DNA of 64,000 nt. It comes from Ustilago trichophora. Its lineage: Eukaryota > Basidiomycota > Ustilaginomycetes > Ustilaginales > Ustilaginaceae. Each line of letters opens with the position of its first letter. The stretch's first letter is position 1. The DNA is taken from positions 372,001-436,000 of the forward strand of contig OOIN01000036.1 of assembly GCA_900323505.1 (NCBI GenBank), read 5' to 3'. A model generated the notes under the pieces. That model was not told the DNA's origin. It searched no databases and saw only the letters and a program-made list of their open reading frames with translations. Positions 29,624 to 39,925 of the stretch are shown here, piece after piece. Made by a program: the position numbers and the translations under genes.

Positions 29624-31655
29624 TGTGCTGGGATGGATCGACGCCAAGAAGCTGGTTGAGGTAGCCGAGGAAGTGCTCCGACATATCCGGATGCATCGAG
29701 ACGGCGTTGGTGATGCGTTCGACGATGCGGATCAGCTCAAAGGTCTGGGAACGGTCAAACCACGTTGCCTGTCCATCTTCGAGCAAGGGGATGGCGTCGA
29801 CGAGGAGGACGGCGAGGAATCGTTCCGGTGCAGCTTCGGTGGTTACCAACTCGACGAGGAGGCCCGCAGCCGCAGCCCACTGCCCATCAGCGTAGAGTCG
29901 GTGAAAGTCGCGGAAGCGCGCAAGGAAGGCAAGTCGCTTTGAGAAGAATCCTCGCGCATGCCTGCTGAGAGCCAAGTTCTGTTCATCGTTGAAATCGTCC
30001 CCGTTGAGATCGAGTCCATCTGCAGGTGAAACGAGCGAAGAGGGGAACGAGTCGACGATCTGGTTGAAGGCTTCTGCTCCCCGAGTGACGTATTCTCCCA
30101 AGATACGGTCTGCGATGGTGCGGATGAGAACCGTATCTGAAGCTCGGACACAGTATGCAATCGCAACGCCATACTGGCCTTGCTCCATCAATGTTCGCGA
30201 CATCCTTCGGCAGACTACGCGAGCTTCCGATTCCAAACCGTGTTCTGAACACGCCCTCAGCACCTGCTCGGCCCGTGCCAGCCCCTTTGGCTTCTTGTTT
30301 GCGCCAACATTGCTGCCATCGGCACCTTCGTCCATCGCATCATCTGCGTCTTGTTTGTCCTCTTCCTCTTCGTCATCGTCTGTGGGATCTGGTCCATCCA
30401 AGGGCACCGACAGGATGACGTGCGACATCTTTTTCCTCCCTTGCCTCCCACACGCTGCCAAATAGTCGATGCTGATCCTCCACAACCCTTGCTCGTCCAG
30501 CAAGCTCTGTGCATACTTCAGCAACAGCTCTCGACGCAGATCGCTAGTCTCTGCCTGTTGATCATCCTCCAGTAGACCCACCTTGTCGGCCAGATCTCCC
30601 AGATGAGCCGCCAACCAGACATCGACATCTCGCGACTTTTGGACAGCTTGTCGTACTTCGCCTTTGATCAGGTGCTGCTGCACAATCTCTCCAGGGATTG
30701 TGCCGTCGATAGGGAACTTTTCCAGGATGATCGCCGCAGTTGTGGGCACGTCGTCGCGTTTGAGAGTCGGATGTACCAAGGTACCCCAGGCACCGAGGGC
30801 CTCGCGCCAATCCTCGCAGGCTTCGAAAATGCGATCTTTGACACCGGCCATGAGCTCGAGAAGACATCTGAACTGTGCCTCGTACTCGAGTCTCTCGTCC
30901 TCGACTTCCTCCGTGTGACCTGCTTGCACCTCCATCTCGTCCATCTCTTGTTCGAGTCCGCTGATGAGCTTGCGGACCGAGCCGAGCCAGCTGCGGTGTG
31001 CAGCGACGAACTCGTGCTCCATGGAGAAGCTGGTGGAGCGTGGGAGTGTAGAGAGGAGCTTGGCGGCTTTCTGGGCTACTCTACGGATGACGGATGAGGA
31101 GTGCGAGTCGAGGGATTTCAGCACGGATGCTGCCGAGGTGTGGAAGCCACGAAGAACGCATCGCAGCACATAGTCCCAGTAGGATGGATGTTCGTGTGGT
31201 ACTGCTGACTCTGCGATCTCTTGGCCCTCTTCGGTGGTTGGGGCGACGTCGAAGGAGTTGAGCCAGTGCAGGAGCTCCTCACCGACAACGCTGATGCCTC
31301 GGCCGTCTTTGGGGTAGTAGAGGACTTCTGCGAGCCTGAGGATCGTCTGTGCGTCTCGCCATCTGTGGAACTGTGCATTGTCTACGTCGTCGTCCAGCTG
31401 TATTCTCTCGAGGTAGTCCTGGATGGCACGTGCGTAGTGCTCGCTGATTCTGTTGTAGTACTGGATGGTCTCTGCGGAAGGCAGAACAGAGGTGCCTGCT
31501 ACGCCATGACCAACGCGATCGGTGAGGAGTGCCTCTTGATGGATGCGTTGCAACGAGGTAAAGATGGTATAGGTTTGGGTGTAAAGCGCTTTGAGATCGG
31601 ACGAAGTGCCCCAGTCATAGCTGACAATCTGCGCTGCTGCAACGCTTCCGGACAT
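29454..31655 (-). CDS. NUP85: Nucleoporin Nup85
   Basis: Component of the Y-shaped Nup84/Nup107 scaffold of the nuclear pore. 733 aa, all alpha-helical in appearance, single exon. Family blocks include YWDYVLRCVLRGFHTSAASVL, DWREALGAWGTLVHPTL, SRDVDVWLAAHLGDLADKVG, LRRELLLKYAQSLLDE and SIDYLAACGRQGRKKM, typical of the ACE1 domain. Near the C-terminus a run of eleven Gln (CAG/CTG repeat at about 29591-29622) interrupts the sequence after LLGVDPSQHRQ. Acidic linker DDDEEEEDKQDADDAMDEG lies in the middle. The ATG at 31655 precedes MSGSVAAAQ and agrees with the length of other fungal Nup85 proteins (about 700-750 aa). No neighbour on the same strand is functionally related. Confidence 0.88.
29591..29622 (-). 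repeat. CAG/CTG trinucleotide repeat encoding poly-Gln in NUP85
   Basis: Near-perfect (GCT)n run of about 32 bp, coding for eleven Gln on the minus strand near the C-terminus of Nup85. Likely length-polymorphic. Confidence 0.85.
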
Positions 31656-32396
31656 GTTTGAATCGGTGGTGCCTGTATGCCAAGCTGCTGCTGCGAATGA
31701 TGATGATGGTGACGGCCGTTGGAGTGTTTCCTCGACAAATGGAGCGCGTTGATCTTCGTGGTTGTGTGTGTTGGTTGTGGGTGTTTTTGGTTTTTCTCGG
31801 AAATCGGACTACTGTACTCCACTCTTCAAAAAAGAAAAATGTGCCGAAACTCTTCGACACGAGCTGATCTGGAACACGGCCGCTGGACATCCAACTCAGG
31901 ATCAAGATTCAATGAGGCTCACTCGAGCAGCCGGGTTGAGTGTGCAAGCAGGAGCGAGGCCCATTCACACACACAAGGAGCAAGCCATTGGCTAAATATG
32001 GGCGAGGTTATGGTGTGTAAAACGATATGAAGATTGCGTAGAAATACATAGTGCGAGAGCGAAACGAGTGAAAAATTGGGGTATATGGGTGAAGCAATGA
32101 TGTGCAGAGGGCACGTTCCAGGAAGCTTTAGAGCGCAGAGTAATGGCTCTGCAGCAGACATGAAGGCGTCTATTGCGAAAGAAAGAGAGACGATGGAGCG
32201 ATTGACGGGCGTGCAAGAGCATCATTCGAGTCGTGTTGACGAGCAGGTGCAAGCATGTGGCTTGGTCCGGAGCCTGTGATGCTGAACAAACGTAGTCGAG
32301 CTCTCTCCTGTCGGTAAGCAGGGGGGCAAACTGATCCTGTATCAAGATCCATGGTGCTTGTAAGGACCGTCGAATCTGTCATAAACACACTGGCGC
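31656..32396. other. Intergenic: NUP85 promoter and BUD20 3' region
   Basis: 741 bp. The left part is the NUP85 leader, pyrimidine-poor on the plus strand; short open frames on both strands lack domains or codon-usage support. No TATA box or RNA gene was recognised. Confidence 0.35.
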
Positions 32397-32786
32397 TCAG
32401 GCCATCTCCTTGGTTGGCTCAACGGTTTTGGGAGTGCGCTGCTTGTTGTCGATACCGATACCGACAGCCCTGAGGCTCTCCTCGATGGTATACGCTGGCT
32501 CCTCGGTGATCTTCTTGGCCCTTCGCTTGTGCAGCTTGGAAGCGATGTGGGTGAGCTGGTCCTTCTGCGAGGGGAAGTTTCGGTCGCACTCGACGCAGTA
32601 GAAGAGACCGAGACCGGCCTTGTCGACATCGAGCTCCTTGGGGTTCTGCAGCTCGTCGAGCTTCTTAGGGTCGTTGAGGTTGGCCTGGATCTGATCAGGA
32701 TCGAGCTTACGGGCACGCGTTCGCATGGCACGCTTGACATCTCGTCGAGCGTGGTGCGTCTTTTTGCCGTGTCGTGTGCGCGTCAT
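32397..32786 (-). CDS. BUD20: Bud20-like C2H2 zinc finger pre-60S export factor
   Basis: 129-aa shuttling ribosome-assembly factor (human ZNF593). The basic N-terminus MTRTRHGKKTHHARRD is invariant in the family; the single zinc finger FYCVECDRNFPSQKDQLTHIASKLH fits C-x2-C-x12-H-x5-H with the C-terminal KRRAK helix; PDQIQANL is also diagnostic. Yeast Bud20 accompanies pre-60S particles through the nuclear pore. The ATG at 32786 starts the conserved N-terminus; upstream codons to 32861 are leader. Single exon. Divergent from eL33 (a 60S protein), about 650 bp apart, so co-regulation from a shared promoter is plausible. Confidence 0.92.
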   Translation of the reverse strand: MTRTRHGKKTHHARRDVKRAMRTRARKLDPDQIQANLNDPKKLDELQNPKELDVDKAGLGLFYCVECDRNFPSQKDQLTHIASKLHKRRAKKITEEPAYTIEESLRAVGIGIDNKQRTPKTVEPTKEMA

Positions 32787-33433
32787 GGTGGAAGTATGTC
32801 GATATGTATGGGTGAGGTGGGATGAGGTCTGATCCGGTGTGGGAAGAGACCAAGTGATCAATGGTGACGGTGATGGTGGTGGTGGCGAGTAGCAGCAGCA
32901 GCTATACAGTAGCAGAGCGAGGAATCAGCTTGGAGGGTTCAACTTTCAAAGAAAAAAAAAGAAAGCTGCAAAACGGCATCGGCAAGGGTCCCACATTTTC
33001 CCCAAATTCGAAATTTTTAGAGCTGGACCTGATCGGGGATCGGGTGGCCGATGCCATAAATTGAACAGATCCGATCGAAGCAAACCATTTGGAATGAATT
33101 TAAAGTCACGTGTTGTCTTCGGCCGAGCTTCGATAATGTGCTCTGAGACTGCCACATCGCCGCCCTTGAAATTTGAGACTGAGCAGCAACCAATTCGGAA
33201 GATGGACGAATGTCACATTGAGACGGAGCGTTGGCTGAGAATTCGAGGTGCTAACACTTTGGGATAGAGCCAAATCTCGAATTGACCCTTCCACAGCCAG
33301 CCAGTCACTGAGTCAGTGAGCCAGCCAGCCAGCCAGCCAGAGAGAACGTAGTCGAGTCTAGCACGTCAAGCCATCGAGATCCTCATCCTTCTGCTCCACC
33401 GTCAAGACCATCAACACATCACATATCGTCAAA
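32787..33433. promoter_or_regulatory. Divergent promoter of BUD20 and eL33
   Basis: 647 bp shared by two 60S-related genes. It holds a perfect CACGTG at 33107-33112, the word CAAATCTCGA at 33271-33280 (both also present in the uL18/eL15 promoter), an A-rich run at 32952-32966, and a CCAG tetranucleotide microsatellite around 33294-33342 within the probable eL33 leader. Confidence 0.55.
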
Positions 33434-34657
33434 ATGGTAAGCTATCATCGACATATACACAAAGCCAGACAACACAACGACAAAATAACGCAGACAGTAC
33501 CGTCATCGCTACCGCACAGCATCATGCCGACACAATCAGACGCAACCCAGGTTCATCCGGCATAGGACCGTGACACACCAGACCTAGCCCAACCATCGCA
33601 TTTGGACGACCATTGCCCGTCCCACATCTACCGTATCATCGCAATTGCTTCATGCATGACATATCAGCACAATTGCTCCCGGATGAAGCCGTCCAAATCG
33701 CTGCACACATCACTCGAAGGCAGTCCAGGTAGAGCTGAAGTCGGTTGAGGAGGCATCATGACATGGACAAGTAGGGCACACAACCATAGGAAACTGTCAT
33801 GATAATCACAAAGGCGCAGCAGGATCGTCCATCCGGTTGCAAGTACGGCAGATCAGGCCGAACCATGCGATGCCATCGACGTACTTTCTACGCACAGGCA
33901 ACGGAAGATCATTGATGGATCCGTCAGGTCTGGAACACGGGACCTGGAGGATGCATACACATCAGCGAGACAGGAAGGCTGTCCTCATGTTTCGCAGCGA
34001 GTCACGTATCAGGAGATGCAGGACATACTCGAATGGCAACGGCGTCCAGTGGAATTCCTAGTTCTGCCAAACAGGAAAGTCTCATGCTCAGCATCCACAA
34101 CAAACCTTGCAGGTCCACCAACACCAGACATTTCCCGCATCAGCATCCTCGTGGCCTATCAGTACACTCGCCATTACGACATCCATACCATCTTGCATCA
34201 ACCCATCGTATTTGGCGACCCTTGATGCCCGACCAGCAATTTCGTCACTTCTGCGTTGTTTGTCGGCTGTATTGCTACTTTCACCTCACGATCCCGTACA
34301 GTCTCGCTGACCTTTTTTTTCACTTTGACTTTCGCGCACATGCAGTCTCGTCTTTACGTCAAGGGAAGGATCATGGGCCACAAGCGCTCGCAGCGCGTTG
34401 CCAAGTGCCACACCTCCCTCATCAAGATCGAGGGTGTTGAGAAGACCGAGGAGGCCAAGTTCTACCTCGGCAAGCGTGTCGCTTACGTCTACAAGGCCAC
34501 CAAGGAGGTTCGTGGATCCAAGATTCGCGTCATCTGGGGCCGCATCACCCGCCCTCACGGTAACTCGGGTGTCGTTCGTGCCAAGTTCGCCCACAACATC
34601 CCTCCTCAGGCCTTTGCCGCTCGCGTTCGTGTCATGCTCTACCCCTCGAGCATCTAA
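33434..34657 (+). CDS. RPL33: 60S ribosomal protein eL33 (RPL33/RPL35A), initiator-only first exon
   Basis: 104-aa protein of the large ribosomal subunit. Exon 1 of the coding sequence is the ATG alone (33434-33436), followed by donor GTAAGC; exon 2 is 34346-34657, after acceptor GCAG. The 909-bp intron is one of the longest in the window. The protein starts [16 protein letters not shown] and contains [16 protein letters not shown] [45 protein letters not shown] and the terminal [11 protein letters not shown], full family length. Third positions are strongly C-biased as expected for high expression. No snoRNA with clear C/D boxes was seen inside the intron. Convergent with the DUF1746 gene; divergent from BUD20. 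Confidence 0.95.
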
Positions 34658-35619
34658 GCGTTTCGCTCGGCCCATCACCCTAGTCTCTCGATACATATAC
34701 AACACACACACACACCAAAAAAGGCGACGATCGAATTCGTGGATTGTTAGCGAGTTGCAAAAGTCAAACTTGGTTCTTGGACGTATAGGATTCTCAGACA
34801 CACAAAGGGGAAGACCTATCTGTGTTTTTAGCAACTCGCCCCAAGTCTTTTCTCTTTTCTTCTCATTTCTTTTGTCGACTCCCCCTTTTTCTTTTGACGA
34901 TTTCCACCCAACAAGATCCAACCGTTTTGTCTTGCTACATTCGCTCAATCCTACATTCAAAAGGATCCGATCAACCATTCGCCGCGCCCATCTTTCTTCT
35001 CTTCCATCCCTTCCCCCATGCATACCGTTCCACCCATGAACGATAACACACACCACACTCGATTCTCTTTGCACAAAAGAAATGCAGAACATACGAAAAA
35101 CTTTGACGCAAAAACCGTCTGATACTGTGATTCCCCTCTCTTTCCTCTCTCTCACTCTCTCTCTCTTCCTCTTCTTTGGCTGTGCAAATTCCAACCACTC
35201 CTGTATTATCTAGTTGCGAACCTTAAACTCACCCACGGTTCGCGACTTAAACTAACAGGGAACATCAACTTTCCCCCTTTGTTCTTTGTTTCTCCCTTGC
35301 CTTTCTCATCAAACTTTATCGCTGCTTTTTCTTCTCTTTCGAGAGAGATGGTGGTTGTGGAGGGAGAAAGGTTAAGACGAAACAACGAGAAGGGGGCAAG
35401 GCGATTCTTGCAGATCGTCCCTGAAACCCATAGATGAAGAGGCACGTTTTGAAGGGATTGCACATCCTCCACTCTCCACTCTCCCCCCTTCCCTCATTTC
35501 CTTTTTCTTCTTTCTTGTAGTGTTCGCAAGCTAAGTGACGATGCTGTAAAGAACTCTAAGCTGTATTGCTCTGGATGGGATAGTTACAAATACAAATAAA
35601 TAAATAAATAAAAAGCGTC
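34658..35619. other. Intergenic: convergent 3' ends, eL33 and DUF1746 gene, with simple repeats
   Basis: 962 bp without supported genes. Features are pyrimidine-rich blocks (about 34845-34895, 35138-35180), a CA run at 34703-34716 near the eL33 stop, and an (AAAT)n microsatellite at about 35593-35612. Open frames on the minus strand read through the antisense of eL33 and are not genes. Confidence 0.4.
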
Positions 35620-36719
35620 TCATGTCTCGGACGAAGCATCCGGGTTGATCCTCGAATACTGAGATCGTTCCGGAGCACTACTGAGAGAGCGTCCGAATCG
35701 TCCTGCTACACCATTGCGAATCGAAGCAAAGCCGGAGAAGACGGGCCGTAAAGAGGCAAGACGCGGTGAAGTACCTCCAACAAGGTTTCGTCCAATGATC
35801 ATCCACATGGGTGGCCAAGAGTTGTCGGCTGAGACCGGACCTAGGCCCGTATAGCTCTGCTCAGTTGTCGTAGGGACGGTGGGAAGAGGTCGACGAGAGA
35901 AGCGTCTTATCCGACTGGTGTCTGGTCTGTTGGGATTCGATTCGTTCGATGATGGTGGTGGAGGTGGTGGAGGAGGAGGGGTTGGTTCTGGACCAGCGTC
36001 ATTTTGTTCGGTGGGTTGGTTGGGCAGAAAGTCTCGCGACAAGATCTGATCGTATATCGGTCTTAGCCGTATAACCGCAATGTGATGGGTCAAGCTCGAA
36101 CGTTGCCTCTTTCTCTCTTCTTCAGGGTCAAGCCCGAAGAGGGTCGCTTCTTCATCCCTGACATCCCAACCTTGACCCAGATCGTCTGCTTCCAACCTAC
36201 TCGTCAGATCATCCAAGGCGCTCGCTTCGTCATCTGGCTTTGTTTCATCTTTCCCCATCTCAAAGGCGACTATCGTCATAAGAAGTTGGACGAAGCATAC
36301 CGACGCGTCGACGAGAAGCATGTGAATCCAGCCAGGCGTGGTAGTTTGGCCGACAAAGTCGATGAGGATGGCATCTCCGGTGTTGGTGAGGCTCGGTGGG
36401 GTCCATAGATGCGCAAGGGCGAGAAGGAGGTTGAGACAGAGAAGAAAGACGATGAAGAAGGGAAGCGACCAGGTAGGATGCATCTGGAGAGGGTTGCAGA
36501 ATTGGACCTGTAGAGCGGCTTTGATGATCAACAGGAAGGTGCGATTGTCGAGCAGCCAGGTGTAGACGAAGAGGATGAAGCAGAGGAGATCCAGCTGACG
36601 ATTCAAGGAAATGAGGACGGGTGGAGTGCCACCATGTGTGTGAGCTTTCTGATATCACCTTGGAATAGGATGGGAGGTATACTCACAGATTGGATCAGCT
36701 CCTTCCTCTCGAAGTACAT
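35620..36719 (-). CDS. DUF1746 membrane protein, possible Dsc4-like subunit, two exons
   Basis: 335 aa from exons 36719-36687 (coding MYFERKELIQS) and 36594-35620 (92-bp intron, GTGAGT/TCAG). After splicing, QSLDLLCFILFVYTWLLDN follows, with hydrophobic segments at about 12-45 and further segments near 55-80 and 105-125, that is three or four membrane spans. The arrangement LDLLxxxxFxYTWLLDNRTFLLxxIKAALQ fits the fungal DUF1746 family; to my knowledge that family includes the Dsc4 subunit of the Golgi Dsc E3 ubiquitin ligase (SREBP processing in fission yeast), an assignment from memory. The C-terminal half is hydrophilic with a Pro run. The acceptor at 36595 was chosen over a nearer one because it restores the family N-terminus; the choice is not certain. 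Confidence 0.65.
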
Positions 36720-37119
36720 GGTTGTGATAAGTTGGGATGGGGATGATCACGAGCCCATCCCTACGACAACTGATCCAATTTGTTGAGACCTGGGTGGATG
36801 CACTGATGGGTCGAACTAGGTTTGAGGTGAGCTTGATAGATGAGAAGGTGTGTGACGTTGACAGGCAGGCCCATGCGTTGTTGGGCAACGTCCAAAAGTG
36901 TGACTTTTTCGAGGTGGAGACAAAGCATATGAATCGGGAGAATCGGGGATGATGTCAAACAAAGAAAGAATTGGACCCTGAAATTCAATTGACGCGCATA
37001 TACTGTACCCACGACGTTCGCGTTCTCCTCCTCCTCCTCCTCCTCCTCAACAACAACAATAGGCCAACACCACCGCTACACTCCCAACAGGGTGGCAGCA
37101 TGCACATTCCTCCCTGACC
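36720..37119. promoter_or_regulatory. Divergent promoter of DUF1746 and Scm3-like genes
   Basis: 400 bp between divergent starts. A CTC-repeat pyrimidine tract (37025-37049) followed by an AAC repeat (37049-37060) lies in the probable leader of the plus-strand gene. No TATA box seen. Confidence 0.35.
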
Positions 37120-38949
37120 ATGTACCAACCCTATCAACTAGCCAATTCCAACGCAGAAGCCGGCCCATCTCAACCTCGCCCGTCGCCACCTTCCAAACCA
37201 AAAAAGCGCCGTCGTCTACAATTCACCTCCGACCTACGCGCCAAAAACAGCACCCTCCAACGCTACAATCCCGATGGCACCGAGACCGTCGAGTATCTCC
37301 ATGCCCAGTCCACCGCCCGCCTAAAACGTAAATGGGAAAACATCTTTGAGCGCTTCAAAGATGCGCACTTGCACGAGCAGGATGAGATCTACTTGGGAAA
37401 CCGCGCAAATGGGGAGCCCATCGTGGTTGTCAAAGACAGAGGGAGTTTGAGAAGTTTAAGGCAAAACATGACGTTTGGCGTTTTCATCAAGGATGAAGAG
37501 TTGCAAGGTTGGAAGGATAGGCCAGAGGCGAGGGAGATGGAGGAGAAGGAAGAGGAAGAGGAAGATTTTGACCCTTCGCATGATCCGCTGGGTGCTCAGC
37601 GCAGAAGGCAGTTCGTAGCAAGGATGTCGAGTAGCGAGTCGGACGATGAGGAGGAGGAGGAGGATCCTGCAGCGAACGATCCGGATTTGAGGGAGTTTCT
37701 GCAGGCAGAAGCACGACGGAAGGCTATGCTCGGCTGTCGAGGCCAGGACGAGGAGGAAGATGACGAGGACCAAGTTGTCGACTTTGGCGATCCTTGGTGG
37801 ACCAATTCTGATGCACATGACTACGTTTCCCCTACATCCCTTCCAAAACCTTCTGCAAAGGCAAATCGCAACCCACGTCTACCCCGCCCAACCTCCCCTC
37901 GACCATCAACCCAACCCGACCTCGTCGCCTCGTCCTCCGAAGACGAATCCGAACCTGACATGGTGACAATCCACAGCGACTCTGACGAAGAACTCATCGA
38001 CACCATCCGCACCAAACGTCAAAACATCGAGGAACTCCTTCAGTGCACCACCCCTTTCGAAACGTTGCCGTACAACGACATTTTCGGTCTGGCAGATCTG
38101 CTCAAGATCTCGGATGGGTCTTCGAGGCTCTACGTAGATCTAGTATCCGACGATGAGGGTGAGGTTGAGGTGGTTGAGATGCTTGTTGATGACGCGCCGG
38201 AAGGTGGTAATGCTGTGGTGGTTGTGGACAAGAACCAGGTGCAGGGGATGCAGGCGTCAAGTCCATACCCATCTTCACTGGTGGGCAATCCGGCATCTTC
38301 GCAACCGTCGGATGGGACACCGTCGCAAGGGTCTATGCTACCCCCTTCGTCGGGTGCGTCAACCTGTAGAGCGGCGCATCTGGCTTCTCCTACGGTAGAG
38401 CGATTGGCACGCGTCAAGACCGTGGAGGAACGGACGCCAGCACGTGCTTCGGTCATGCTCTCGAGCACAAAGACGAGCCATCCAGATGTCATAGTTGTGT
38501 CCTCGTCACCCGTCGAAACGACTGCTCGCGCCGCATCCCGTCCCTCAACCCCCATCTCACAATCCACACCGCACACAACCCCACAAAACATCTCAACCAC
38601 CCTCGCGCAACATCCTCCTTCTCCACATACCATCACCACCCCTCACCGCCCTTCTTCACATCAACCTCAACATCCATCTTCACGGACCAAATCGCAAGTG
38701 TCAGAACCCAAACTTCGTACCCCAACCACCTCGTCTACCTCCAACCCTCCTCTCCCCACATCATCGTCTTCCTCATCCTCACGCAAAAGACACAAGAGGA
38801 CGAAAAGACGCTCACGCTCTCACCTTTTCCCCACAAGCTCGGACGACGATCAAGTCGAAGAGACTACTCCGGAATGTGGGGGTCCTGGAAAATGTACAAA
38901 GACTTTTTGTCTGCTTTGTGTCAGTTTGTCACGACCACGGGGCGGTTAA
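37120..38949 (+). CDS. Candidate Scm3/HJURP-like centromeric histone chaperone
   Basis: 609-aa acidic nuclear-looking protein. The N-terminal basic patch KPKKRRRLQF is a likely NLS. Residues about 66-115 read LKRKWENIFERF, QDEIYL, IVVVKDRGSLRSLR, closely resembling the Scm3 heart domain pattern (W/F-E-x-I-F-E-K-Y, D-x-I-D-L, G-E-I-V-x-D-x-G-x-L-R-S-L) that binds CENP-A. The middle is D/E-rich; the C-terminal half is Ser/Thr/Pro-rich. The tail carries a Cys cluster (CGGPGKCTKTFCLLC) that may bind zinc, as reported for some fungal Scm3 proteins. The family call is inference from motif resemblance. A read-through of the tail beyond CLLC is odd and a missed last intron is possible. ATG 37120. Confidence 0.5.
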   Translation: MYQPYQLANSNAEAGPSQPRPSPPSKPKKRRRLQFTSDLRAKNSTLQRYNPDGTETVEYLHAQSTARLKRKWENIFERFKDAHLHEQDEIYLGNRANGEPIVVVKDRGSLRSLRQNMTFGVFIKDEELQGWKDRPEAREMEEKEEEEEDFDPSHDPLGAQRRRQFVARMSSSESDDEEEEEDPAANDPDLREFLQAEARRKAMLGCRGQDEEEDDEDQVVDFGDPWWTNSDAHDYVSPTSLPKPSAKANRNPRLPRPTSPRPSTQPDLVASSSEDESEPDMVTIHSDSDEELIDTIRTKRQNIEELLQCTTPFETLPYNDIFGLADLLKISDGSSRLYVDLVSDDEGEVEVVEMLVDDAPEGGNAVVVVDKNQVQGMQASSPYPSSLVGNPASSQPSDGTPSQGSMLPPSSGASTCRAAHLASPTVERLARVKTVEERTPARASVMLSSTKTSHPDVIVVSSSPVETTARAASRPSTPISQSTPHTTPQNISTTLAQHPPSPHTITTPHRPSSHQPQHPSSRTKSQVSEPKLRTPTTSSTSNPPLPTSSSSSSSRKRHKRTKRRSRSHLFPTSSDDDQVEETTPECGGPGKCTKTFCLLCVSLSRPRGG

Positions 38950-39112
38950 ATGGGAGGTGACTAGTTTTTTTTTTCATTTTCATGCTTTGATTCTAAACAA
39001 TTTGTTTGGTCTTGCGTTTGTCTTTGATGGTCTTTCGTCGTCATTCTGAAGACGGAGAAGGAGCAGATGGTGTAGAGCTGACCCACTCCACCGGCCAAGA
39101 TTCATCTTGGCT

Positions 39113-39925
39113 TCAAAAAGAGGAGGAAGAAGTGATCAACCCTCTTTTCTGTCGTTCCAGAAGCATACGTGCCAGCTTGAAACAAGCTTGTTCTTTGGCT
39201 TCCTTGATCGATCCAGCAAATGCATGATCGGCATTGGTGGTTGTGAGACCGGCAAAAGTGACGGTTACTGAAAAGTTGAGGATGTGACTGAGGGTAGAAC
39301 GAGTTATGGTCGAATATTGAGTTGAATGAATGAATGGGGAGGAAAGGATGAGTGTTGACGAATGGTGAAGAAGGAAAGGTCAGGGTATGGGTTGTTGATG
39401 GAGAACCAGAGGTAGGGAAAACAAGTACTTACGCAGCCCCACTGGAAGAGTGACAAAACACTGGATCTGGAATCCCCTTTTGTGCGGCGTATTCTGTTCA
39501 ACCCACCCAATCCATCAGCAGTCAGCCATGTTTTCTTTCTCATCTTTGCATCTGATCAAGCATCGGTTGGAAAGGAACATACCGAAGATTTGAGCAACGC
39601 TACTTTTTCCCAGATCAAAAAACACAGGTTTCCCTTTACCTTTGCCTCTAGTTTTCACGTAGAATGGAACATCCTCTTCTTCCTGCCTTGCTTCTTCTGC
39701 TTCTTCTGACGCAAGTTTTCCAGTGCTACCGCTGGTGGTAGTGGAAGACTGTAGCATGTGGTCTATGGTCAGCCTGGCAGAGTCTACAAAGTCTCCAGTT
39801 GCCGCGTTGGCCTCTTGGGAAGGGGAAGGAGTGGGGAAAGCTTTTGGGAGGTAGAGTGGGATGGATCCGGCTCCTATGGCTTGAAGATTCGCGTTTGTCT
39901 GGTCGTACTTTGCCGAGGAAGGCAT
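39113..39925 (-). CDS. Small protein with dsRNA-binding-like domain, three exons
   Basis: 192 aa assembled from exons 39925-39583, 39493-39433 and 39287-39113 (introns of 89 and 145 bp, GTATGT/ACAG and GTAAGT/TCAG). The first ~95 residues are Ser/Ala/Glu-rich with a KGKGK patch. Residues about 113-180 read EYAAQKGIPDPVF, LNFSVTVTFAGLTTTNADHAFAGSIKEAKEQACFKLARMLL, matching a double-stranded RNA-binding fold: helix, three strands, then the K-x-A-K-x-x-A helix 2. All three exons are needed for the domain, which supports the splice model; a later acceptor in intron 2 breaks the frame. Function unknown; dsRBDs occur in RNase III, mitoribosomal and adenosine-deaminase proteins. A neighbouring role cannot be deduced. 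Confidence 0.65.

Noticed and set aside
36649..36686. Shorter 38-bp intron in the DUF1746 gene
   Set aside because: It keeps the frame but inserts 18 residues before the family N-terminus and is shorter than other introns here; the 92-bp intron restores the conserved start.
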